The position numbers were made by a program, and so were the translations under genes. Shown piece after piece: positions 5,938-11,773 of a DNA stretch of 11,773 nt. The stretch is from an uncultured Muribaculaceae bacterium. GTDB lineage: Bacteria > Bacteroidota > Bacteroidia > Bacteroidales > Muribaculaceae. Location of the stretch: contig CAJUMI010000082.1 of the NCBI GenBank assembly GCA_910587545.1, positions 1-11,773 on the forward strand, given 5' to 3'. Under the pieces are notes generated by a model, which saw nothing but the letters and a program-made list of their open reading frames with translations, was not told where the DNA came from and did no database searches. The stretch's first letter is position 1; each line of letters starts with the position of its first letter.

Positions 5938-6357
5938 ATGCCTTACATTCCCGGATATCAAAGGTACAAACTTGTTGACCCCGTCAGCCAGTATGAGCGC
6001 ATCAAAGACATATCTCGGATGATGGAATGTCGGCAATTTTATCAGCTGTACATTTCCAACAATAAAGACTATGAACAGAAGTTTCTCAACTCTTTCGCAG
6101 TATCAATTAAATTCTGCATGGATTATCTTCTCGACCTTGATATTTGTGATCAGGAATTACATCGCTGTGTTACTACCGACAATATCTTACGCGTCGTTGA
6201 CGACGGCACATTCATCGAGTTTAGCTACTTTCGTCCCAAATCTACCGATCCATTAGACTTGGACATGGACACCATCCGCTTTCATTATTCATGTACTTTT
6301 TCCAATATATTAATTCAGTTAATCAATCATTTATTTTATCAATCCATTAAAAATTAA
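5938..6357 (+). CDS. Microvirus protein of unknown function (139 aa)
   Basis: Not recognised. The ATG at 5938 is chosen over an in-frame TTG at 5932 that overlaps the previous stop; the junction reads TGATTATG, as before VP2. The protein begins MPYIPGYQRYKLVDPVSQYE, is rich in Tyr, Phe and Asp, and appears soluble: a helical middle (KFLNSFAVSIKFCMDYLLDL, about 44-63) followed by a likely beta segment (GTFIEFSYFRP) and a hydrophobic helix near the end (FSNILIQLINHLFYQSIKN). Three or four Cys are scattered without a metal-site pattern. Not one of the standard microvirus genes; an accessory of this lineage. Confidence 0.75.
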   Translation: MPYIPGYQRYKLVDPVSQYERIKDISRMMECRQFYQLYISNNKDYEQKFLNSFAVSIKFCMDYLLDLDICDQELHRCVTTDNILRVVDDGTFIEFSYFRPKSTDPLDLDMDTIRFHYSCTFSNILIQLINHLFYQSIKN

Positions 6358-6363
6358 ATCATT

Positions 6364-6519
6364 ATGAAAAAGAAATCTGTTTTTCTCGTAATTATTCAGC
6401 CTGCTACTCAGATGGAAAAGCCCGAACAGCGTGTTTATACTAACGCTGAAGATCTTTGTCGTTTCCTTTCTGAAGGTGGTAATACTGTAATTGTCTCAGA
6501 AGTTACTTTGTATGAATAA
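6364..6519 (+). CDS. Microvirus small protein of unknown function (51 aa)
   Basis: A short frame starting at ATG in CATTATG, 6 nt after the previous stop, reading MKKKSVFLVIIQPATQMEKP and ending with NTVIVSEVTLYE. The context ATTATG is the same as for several other phage genes here, and its 3' end overlaps the next start by 8 bp (ATGAATAA), which supports it as a real gene in spite of its length. A basic start followed by a beta-like segment, then AEDLCRFLSEGG, suggests a small folded protein; no family is recognised. Confidence 0.6.
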   Translation: MKKKSVFLVIIQPATQMEKPEQRVYTNAEDLCRFLSEGGNTVIVSEVTLYE

Positions 6520-6724
6520 TTTAGATAAACCCGTAGCTTGGATCTCTACTCTGCCCACACTGGGCAGAGTATTGACCTCTACAGCCTTGATTGCTATTAT
6601 AGCTGTCATCGTCTTCTTTTCCTCGTGCTCCTCAACACGTTCTATGTCTGTTTCAGTCGATAAGGCTGAAAAGGTTGACATTCATCTCAAAGACAGCCTA
6701 GGGACTGCAATTCCCTTTTATTGA
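6512..6724 (+). CDS. Small probable lipoprotein of the microvirus (70 aa); lysis candidate
   Basis: Start at ATG 6512, inside the stop of the previous gene; the frame is also open from a TTG at 6491. Residues about 21-38 are a hydrophobic segment (TSTALIAIIAVIVFF) followed by SSCSSTRS, much like Bacteroidota lipoprotein signals where Cys follows SS. The remaining 30 residues are polar and end KDSLGTAIPFY. A phage-encoded small membrane lipoprotein directly ahead of the replication gene is a reasonable candidate for a lysis or envelope-acting protein, by analogy with colicin-release lipoproteins; no direct evidence. The coding sequence contains a perfect 11-bp hairpin (6547-6571). If the Cys is not lipidated, it is a single-pass membrane protein. 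Confidence 0.65.
   Translation: MNNLDKPVAWISTLPTLGRVLTSTALIAIIAVIVFFSSCSSTRSMSVSVDKAEKVDIHLKDSLGTAIPFY
6547..6571. repeat. Perfect 11-bp inverted repeat with 3-nt loop, upstream of VP4
   Basis: TACTCTGCCCA (6547-6557), CAC, then TGGGCAGAGTA (6561-6571). The GC-rich core is unusual in this T-rich phage region, and lies 160 nt before the VP4 start inside the lipoprotein gene. Candidate for a replication-origin hairpin or an mRNA control structure; no T tract, so a terminator is unlikely. Confidence 0.75.
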
Positions 6725-6730
6725 TTAATT

Positions 6731-8302
6731 ATGTGTTTGCAGAAGGTACGTGTTAGAGATTATCTGTCGCTGTCTCGCTATTCTTATTATAATTGCGGAC
6801 ATTGTCCGGCCTGTCGTCAACAGGTTGCTAATAGTAAGGTAGCAAAGATTAGTTCTCATCACGTACCTGACTGCATTCGTTATTTTGTTACTCTTGGTTA
6901 TGATAACGATCATATACCTGTTTGTTCATATAATGACCTTTCGGCCGCTCTTGATCAATACGAAATAGACTTTCGAGATGAACATTCACCTTTTGCACCA
7001 TCGACCTATCGTAATATAACATTGCCAATTTATCGTGGCATTCATTCCGAGGAAGTTATTGGTTATCATACGTTAAAGGACTTTACCGTTAGGCCTCGCC
7101 GTTCTGAAATTCCTTTTGTTTCATTACATTTTGATCCAACTAATTTTAACAACAATATATATCATGACGATTATTTTAGTATTTCTTATTCTCCTGATGT
7201 GCGTAATTTTTTTAAGCGTTTACGTACGAATTACTTTCGCCAAAACGGAGAATTACTTAAATTATCATACTTTTACGCTCCAGAGTACGGACCCACAACT
7301 AGTCGTTTCCATGCGCATTTTGTCTTATGGTTACCCACTAGGTTATCGTGTGATGAAGTCCGAGAGCTTATTATTAAGGCTTGGCCGTTCCAGATGGGTT
7401 CTTTCACTTGGAAAAATGTCGACATCGCCTTGGCTCCGGCACATTATGTTGCTTCGTATGTTAATTGTGATACAAATATATCTGAATTCATCCTTAAGCA
7501 CTTCCCGCTTCGTCAATCGCATTCATTACATTTTGGATTTCGTGAAAAGCGCTTTTCTTTATCGGAAGTTCTTAGTTCGTTCCGACAAGGACGTTTTGGT
7601 TATGATACAACAATTGTTAGAGCAAAACAAAACACATGTGAAGTCCGTCATTTTTACTATTCCAAATCTCTTTTATCTCGATACTTTCCAAAATTTAAGG
7701 GTTTTACACGCCTTAATTATGTTACGTTACGCAACATTCTTACAGACCCTTCGCAATACCTTGTCCCTTTGTGGACTTCAAAGAAAGTAGCTTATGAAGA
7801 TCAAAATCTCCGCCGAGAATATTTTATTGAGCATTGTTGTCGTCCTGTTGATTATAATATTAATGGCGATGCACTTTATGATACCCCTATTATAGACACC
7901 CATTCCAGATCTGTTTCCTTTACTCTTTCTGAGATGCGTTATCTCCAAAATCGCATCAACAACACTTATGATCAATATTGGCGTCCCCTGGGTTATACTC
8001 GTTTAGATTTTGCCCATATTGTTATTGATTATATATTTTCCCGCCAACGATACATGTACCGAGAAACTCTTCTTAATCCTGAGACTGTCAATTTTAATCA
8101 GATTTATAATTACGATAATCTTAAGGACCTTGACTCTTCGTATTACCCCACTCTTTCAGATTATGTTTCTATTGCTCAACCTTCGGATTTTGATCCTTCT
8201 TTAAATCCTTTAAATGTGCGATTACACAATAAATATTTGGAACAGTACAATTCTAATATTAAACAACGTCAAACTTCTAAGTTATGTCAACAAACATTTT
8301 AA
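6731..8302 (+). CDS. Microvirus replication initiator VP4 (HUH endonuclease)
   Basis: 523 aa, longer than the roughly 300 of gokushovirus VP4. It nicks the double-stranded origin and starts rolling-circle synthesis of viral DNA. Visible parts: a CGHCPAC zinc-knuckle-like motif at residues 22-28, typical of microvirus Rep; motif I IRYFVTLGYDNDHIP (49-63); HUH motif II FHAHFVLWLP with metal-binding His194 and His196; and a motif III tyrosine region YVASYV with Tyr239 and Tyr243, the likely catalytic tyrosines. In many relatives motif III has Lys at the position of Ser242, so this is a slight variant. The C-terminal half (about 260-523) is large and Tyr/Asn-rich without a recognised domain. Starts at ATTATG, 6 nt after the lipoprotein gene, and overlaps VP1 by 19 nt. 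Confidence 0.93.
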   Translation: MCLQKVRVRDYLSLSRYSYYNCGHCPACRQQVANSKVAKISSHHVPDCIRYFVTLGYDNDHIPVCSYNDLSAALDQYEIDFRDEHSPFAPSTYRNITLPIYRGIHSEEVIGYHTLKDFTVRPRRSEIPFVSLHFDPTNFNNNIYHDDYFSISYSPDVRNFFKRLRTNYFRQNGELLKLSYFYAPEYGPTTSRFHAHFVLWLPTRLSCDEVRELIIKAWPFQMGSFTWKNVDIALAPAHYVASYVNCDTNISEFILKHFPLRQSHSLHFGFREKRFSLSEVLSSFRQGRFGYDTTIVRAKQNTCEVRHFYYSKSLLSRYFPKFKGFTRLNYVTLRNILTDPSQYLVPLWTSKKVAYEDQNLRREYFIEHCCRPVDYNINGDALYDTPIIDTHSRSVSFTLSEMRYLQNRINNTYDQYWRPLGYTRLDFAHIVIDYIFSRQRYMYRETLLNPETVNFNQIYNYDNLKDLDSSYYPTLSDYVSIAQPSDFDPSLNPLNVRLHNKYLEQYNSNIKQRQTSKLCQQTF

Positions 8303-10164
8303 AACGACCTAATAAAAAAGCACAATTAGGTCGTAACGGTTATGATTTAGGCCGTCGCCGTGCATTTACCTCTCCTGTAGGTATGCTTTTGCCTGTTTTT
8401 ACTAATTTTGCTTATTCTGGTGAAAAGGTTCGCGTTAACAGTTCGACTTTTATTCGTACTGAGGCTCTCGAGACTGCTGCTTTTATTCGTCTTCGTCATC
8501 ATGTTGATTGGTTTTTTGTTCCAATTTTTAACCTTTATCAGTTCTGGAATGAGTTTTACAATATGACAGATGATGTTCATACATCTTTTGGAGTTGCTGA
8601 CTCTTCTGGTTTTCGTGATCTCTATAATATACCTACTTTGGAACTCGGTGAAACTGTTTTTGGCGCTAAGATTGTTAATCCGCCGGCTGATCCTTTTTTT
8701 TATTCTTATTCTGAAAGAGAAGGTGTTACTCTTAAGACTGATGAATTCGGAGTTGCTAAGTATTGGAACGCACGTCGTCTTGCCGATATGTTTGGTTATG
8801 GTTCTCCTGACCGTTCGTGGTTTAAAGTAGATAATACAGTTTCTCGTCTTCGTATTCATCCCTTTAATTATTTGGCTTATCATGCAGTGTGGTATAGTCA
8901 TTATAATAATTCTCAGTTCTTTAAGAATGATCCTGTCATGTATAATTGTGATCGTCTTTTCGGTCTTACTTATGATAGTGGACAAGTTACAGACTCTAAC
9001 GTTGCATTGCGCGATCGTATAATAAGTACAATTCATTATCGTCCCTTCCGTCGAGATTTTTTTACTAATATTCAGCCTGCTCCTTCTTTTAACCCTTCTT
9101 GGATTAACTACCTTGGTTTTTCAAATACTTCATTGTATTCTTCTACCTTAAAGGGTTCTATATCTCCTGAAGCGGCTGGAGAATTTGAAGAGTTTCCTAA
9201 TCTTGGCAACTCTGAAGGCACTTTTCCTTATATTTCTTCGTTTTTGGAACTTAGAAAGGAGGAAGGTAATGGCTCGTCTGGTCTTAGTATTTCAGACATT
9301 CGTTCTCTTTATGCTCTCGATAAACTCTTCCGTGTTGCTGGTTCAACTGGATCTCATTATGATCAGCAGACTTTAGCGCATCTTGGTTATAAAGTTCCTC
9401 AGGGCATATCTAAAGAGCCTTATTTTTTGGGTTCTCAATCTTTCGATATTATTATTAACGAAGTTGTTGCCACTGCTACTACTGCAGATAAATCCGGATC
9501 TGTTTCTGGTACTGGCACTGCAATTGGTGATATAGCCGGAAAGGCTTTTGGTTCTACAGGTAAAGAAGAAGATATTGAATTTACTGCTCCCTGCGAAGGT
9601 ATTTTCATTGCACTCTCTTCTATAGAGCCTCTTTGTGATTATGGTTCTTATGGTTGTGAACTTCAAAATCGCTATGTTAACACTTTTGATTTTTGGCGTC
9701 CAGAGCTCGATAACGTTGGTATGCAACCCGTTTTTGATCCTTATTTTACCGGTGTTTTACCTCAGTTGGAGTCATCTTATGTTAATGGTTGGACTTATCG
9801 ATGGGAGGAACTTAAAGCGTCTTTTGATGTCGTAAACGAGGGTTTTTGGAATACTTCAAAACGCTCTTGGGTCGCTATTAAGCAAGATCAATTATATGAT
9901 AGTTCAACTCAAATTTCTAACCTTCACAAACTCTTTTTTATTAGACCTCAGTACACTGATAATATTTTCGCCCAATCCTTTCAAGGTAGTCCTAAGCCGT
10001 TCTTTTTAGAATCTGCCGGTGAGGATGAGTTATCTCTCTCTCTCTGGCGTAATTCTAATAATTTTGCGTCTAAAATTTATGAGGGTGATAACTTCCTTAT
10101 AAACATGGATATTAAATTTTACAAGACTTCTCCAATGTCTGTCCATTCTCTCCCTAAAATTTAA
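8284..10164 (+). CDS. Microvirus major capsid protein VP1 (F family)
   Basis: 626 aa, builds the T=1 icosahedral shell. The N-terminus NGYDLGRRRAFTSPVGMLLP matches the microvirus capsid signature (FDLS..R..FT...G.LLP), followed by the jelly-roll strands with HHVDWFFVPIFNLYQFWNEF at about 73-92, also characteristic. Regions LRIHPFNYLAYHAVWYSHYN (about 190) and FDPYFTGVLPQ (about 486) fit the family. A Thr/Ser/Gly-rich stretch at about 396-430 (TATTADKSGSVSGTGTAI) looks like an exposed variable loop, comparable in position to the insertions that form surface protrusions in related capsids. Its start is inside the 3' end of VP4; only ATT separates its stop from the next gene. Codons strongly favour T-ending forms. 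Confidence 0.95.
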   Translation: MSTNILKRPNKKAQLGRNGYDLGRRRAFTSPVGMLLPVFTNFAYSGEKVRVNSSTFIRTEALETAAFIRLRHHVDWFFVPIFNLYQFWNEFYNMTDDVHTSFGVADSSGFRDLYNIPTLELGETVFGAKIVNPPADPFFYSYSEREGVTLKTDEFGVAKYWNARRLADMFGYGSPDRSWFKVDNTVSRLRIHPFNYLAYHAVWYSHYNNSQFFKNDPVMYNCDRLFGLTYDSGQVTDSNVALRDRIISTIHYRPFRRDFFTNIQPAPSFNPSWINYLGFSNTSLYSSTLKGSISPEAAGEFEEFPNLGNSEGTFPYISSFLELRKEEGNGSSGLSISDIRSLYALDKLFRVAGSTGSHYDQQTLAHLGYKVPQGISKEPYFLGSQSFDIIINEVVATATTADKSGSVSGTGTAIGDIAGKAFGSTGKEEDIEFTAPCEGIFIALSSIEPLCDYGSYGCELQNRYVNTFDFWRPELDNVGMQPVFDPYFTGVLPQLESSYVNGWTYRWEELKASFDVVNEGFWNTSKRSWVAIKQDQLYDSSTQISNLHKLFFIRPQYTDNIFAQSFQGSPKPFFLESAGEDELSLSLWRNSNNFASKIYEGDNFLINMDIKFYKTSPMSVHSLPKI

Positions 10165-10167
10165 ATT

Positions 10168-10617
10168 ATGTCTACTCGTTTTTCTACTGCCGCACGTATA
10201 GCCCTTGGTTATTCTTCTAAAAAAGTTGATCTTCGCTATGACGATGCTTTTACGCCTGAAAGGCTTTCTATTATGTTTGATCGCAATAACGAGTTTGTCT
10301 CTAAGTACAGAGAAATCCTTGATATTCTCTACTCCAAGAATGATGGTGTTTATCCGGATTTCGCTGGCTATCTCAACCGACCTAATACACCTCAACTTGT
10401 CAAGGATTTTGTCTCTAATGTCCTTATGACCGAGCTGCCGTCTATGCCTTCGGCTCCTGATGATAATACTGCATTTAGTTCGATTATCCCTCGTGATGCT
10501 ACTATTTCGCAGTATCGAGATCAGATTGATAATCTCGTTCAGTATTTTAAGGATAATCCTTTAAATACCACTTCTGATCAAGGCCAACCATCTGATAGTT
10601 CATTTAAATCTGATTGA
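10168..10617 (+). CDS. Microvirus protein between VP1 and VP2; possible scaffolding protein (149 aa)
   Basis: Starts 3 nt after the VP1 stop (TAAATTATG). An N-terminal basic part (RFSTAARIALGYSSKKVDLR) is followed by a helical middle (NEFVSKYREILDILYSKNDG, then YPDFAGYLNRPNTPQLVKDF) and a polar, acidic and likely disordered tail (SDQGQPSDSSFKSD). No family is recognised with confidence. Small size, acidic disordered end and place in the structural block would suit an internal scaffolding role like VP3 of gokushoviruses, but the known VP3 motifs are not evident. It could instead be a minor virion or DNA-packaging protein. Its TGA is linked to VP2 by TGATTATG. Confidence 0.8.
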   Translation: MSTRFSTAARIALGYSSKKVDLRYDDAFTPERLSIMFDRNNEFVSKYREILDILYSKNDGVYPDFAGYLNRPNTPQLVKDFVSNVLMTELPSMPSAPDDNTAFSSIIPRDATISQYRDQIDNLVQYFKDNPLNTTSDQGQPSDSSFKSD

Positions 10618-10619
10618 TT

Positions 10620-11726
10620 ATGGGTAAATTCCCTTTAGGTTCTGTCCTTTCTGCAGGATCTTCTTTAATAGGTTCTGTAATTGGTGGTATTGACGCTGCT
10701 AAGTCTCGTCAATGGCAGACTCGAGAGCGTGAAGCTTCTCAGCGTTACAATACTTCCGAGCGTGAAGCATCTCAGCTTTACAACACTTCAGAACGTAAGT
10801 CTTCTCAAGCTTTTCAGACTTCCGAACGTGAAGCACAGAATGCCTTTAGCGAGTATATGTATAATCAATATTCATCTCCTCAGGCTCTCGCGGCTCAGTA
10901 TTCTAGGTCTGGTCTCAATCCTCGACTTGCCATGGGCGGATCATCTGTTGGCAATGCTACCGCAGGTTCCGGATCTTCCGGTGGTGCTCCCTCCGGAAGC
11001 GCTCCGTCTGGTTCTCATGTTGGTACTCCTTCAGCTCCTATTACATTTGGTCAAGGCTTTCAAGATATGGCAGCATCTTTTGCTGCTCTTGCTCAAGCTA
11101 AGAAAGCCGGAGTTGACGCAAAACTTGTTGAAGATACAGCCCAAGATATAGCTGAAGGTTATAAGCTTGATAATGCCGGCAAGAAACTTGTTAACTCTAT
11201 CAATACTGTTGATCTTAGTGTTAAACAACAGACTGCCCTTCGTCAGGCCCTTGCTACCCTTACTTCCACTGAGGTTGATGCCGACAAGAAGCGTAAAGAA
11301 ATCGATGTTCTTGTTCAGCAAGGCATTATCTCTCGTAAAGAAGCTGAAAATTGGGATGAAGAGTTTGTTAATCGACAGTCTAACATTAAATCTCAGACAG
11401 CTGTCAACGAAGCTTCTGCCAATCGCACTAAAGAACTTTTGCCTTTTGAGAAAGGTGTTTTACAAGCTACTGAGTGGGTTCATCGGACTCAGGCTGCATT
11501 AAATCGTCTTGCTACTGGCACCGAAATGGCAAAGGCCTCTTATTATTCTGAACTCTCCAGTGCGGCTTCTTATGATGCAGATATTAAGAAAATTGATGCT
11601 GAAATTAGTAAGGCTAAGAAGCCCCAGAAACTTCAGCTTATTGACAAACAGGTCGACATGCTTACTAAGCAATTATCCGCTCTTGATAAAGCTATTGAGA
11701 AAGCCCAGAAGGAAAATGATTTGTAA
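10620..11726 (+). CDS. Microvirus DNA pilot protein VP2 (H family)
   Basis: 368 aa from the ATG at 10620 (an in-frame TTG at 10614 overlaps the previous stop and is less likely). It travels with the genome and forms the conduit into the host. Order of parts: hydrophobic Gly-rich N-terminus (residues 4-24, GSVLSAGSSLIGSVIGGI), typical of VP2; four tandem 11-residue repeats TxEREASQxYN at 34-77; the conserved VP2 signature SPQALAAQYSRSGLNPRLAM at about 85-104; a Gly/Ser/Pro linker (105-141); then a long Ala/Lys/Glu/Gln-rich helical and coiled-coil region to the end, the part that would form the tube. It is the last gene seen; 47 bases follow it without a recognisable terminator or attachment site. 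Confidence 0.93.
   Translation: MGKFPLGSVLSAGSSLIGSVIGGIDAAKSRQWQTREREASQRYNTSEREASQLYNTSERKSSQAFQTSEREAQNAFSEYMYNQYSSPQALAAQYSRSGLNPRLAMGGSSVGNATAGSGSSGGAPSGSAPSGSHVGTPSAPITFGQGFQDMAASFAALAQAKKAGVDAKLVEDTAQDIAEGYKLDNAGKKLVNSINTVDLSVKQQTALRQALATLTSTEVDADKKRKEIDVLVQQGIISRKEAENWDEEFVNRQSNIKSQTAVNEASANRTKELLPFEKGVLQATEWVHRTQAALNRLATGTEMAKASYYSELSSAASYDADIKKIDAEISKAKKPQKLQLIDKQVDMLTKQLSALDKAIEKAQKENDL
10719..10850 (+). repeat. Four tandem 33-bp repeats within VP2
   Basis: Codons 34-77 read TREREASQRYN, TSEREASQLYN, TSERKSSQAFQ, TSEREAQNAFS. The hendecad period (11 residues, three helical turns) suggests a continuous right-handed or straight coiled coil. Identity at the DNA level is partial, so the copies are not recent. 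Confidence 0.9.
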
Positions 11727-11773
11727 TAGACAAGACTTCATCTGACAAATAAATTATTTCACCGAGAAAAAAA

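Larger units (their letters stand above)
5592..11773 (+). mobile_element. Integrated microvirus (Alpavirinae/BMV-like prophage), right end missing
   Basis: 6182 bp are visible from the dif-like junction, in the range of whole Microviridae genomes. Hallmark genes VP4, VP1 and VP2 are all present and intact in one plus-strand block, with small unknown genes ahead of VP4. There is no integrase, as expected for XerCD-dependent insertion. The coding strand is T-rich, especially at third codon positions, unlike the GC-richer host genes to the left. The right attachment site should lie shortly beyond the window. Confidence 0.9.

Noticed and set aside
7116..7790. 224-aa plus-strand frame
   Set aside because: Lies wholly inside VP4 in another frame; Leu/Ile-rich product of T-rich DNA with no domain.
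8347..9036. 229-aa minus-strand frame opposite VP1
   Set aside because: Antisense shadow; Ile/Thr/Lys/Asn-rich translation caused by strong T-ending codon use on the sense strand. The same applies to minus frames at 9373-9726 and 10030-10395.

Overview
The window joins a Bacteroidales-type chromosome segment (about 1-5591) to an integrated single-stranded DNA phage of the Microviridae (about 5592-11773, right end not reached). Three things point to Bacteroidota: exact TAnnTTTG -7 promoter elements in front of several genes, absence of Shine-Dalgarno sequences, and a DUF3127 OB-fold protein typical of this phylum. The fairly GC-rich chromosomal genes would fit Muribaculaceae or a relative, but this is inference.

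Chromosomal part, left to right. (1) 1-403, minus: the N-terminal part of an exported OmpA-like protein, running into a 24-bp-period direct repeat that looks like the end of an IS21-type insertion sequence. (2) 673-2059, minus: a tetR-family regulator and fabG, overlapping by 14 bp and closed by a strong hairpin terminator. (3) 2307-2690, minus: a DUF3127 protein with an SSB-like acidic tail, closed by a sister terminator. (4) 2778-3329, plus: a NUDIX hydrolase. (5) 3741-4310, minus: an XRE-type regulator with a clear promoter overlapped by palindromes that are candidate operators. (6) 4311-5591: 1.3 kb with no convincing gene, holding an orphan promoter and a GC-richer tandem array of 59-bp units.

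Phage part. A 28-bp dif-like XerC/XerD site (5592-5619) marks the left junction; its XerD arm matches the E. coli dif arm at all 11 positions. A phage promoter -7 box follows at once, then a tightly packed plus-strand gene block: two unknown small proteins (87 and 139 aa), a 51-aa protein, a 70-aa probable lipoprotein with a perfect 11-bp hairpin inside its gene, the HUH-type replication initiator VP4, the major capsid protein VP1, a 149-aa protein in a possible scaffolding position, and the pilot protein VP2 with four 11-residue repeats. Genes abut or overlap, and several are joined by stop-ATT-ATG junctions, suggesting one transcription unit with translational coupling. The coding strand is T-rich and unlike the host genes. 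Layout and protein motifs match the temperate Bacteroidetes microviruses (Alpavirinae / BMV type), which use host XerCD at dif instead of carrying an integrase; no integrase gene is seen here.

Most worth following: the dif junction with its adjoining phage promoter, the 59-bp array next to dif, the four uncharacterised small genes ahead of VP4 (including a lysis-protein candidate), and the hairpin upstream of the Rep gene.
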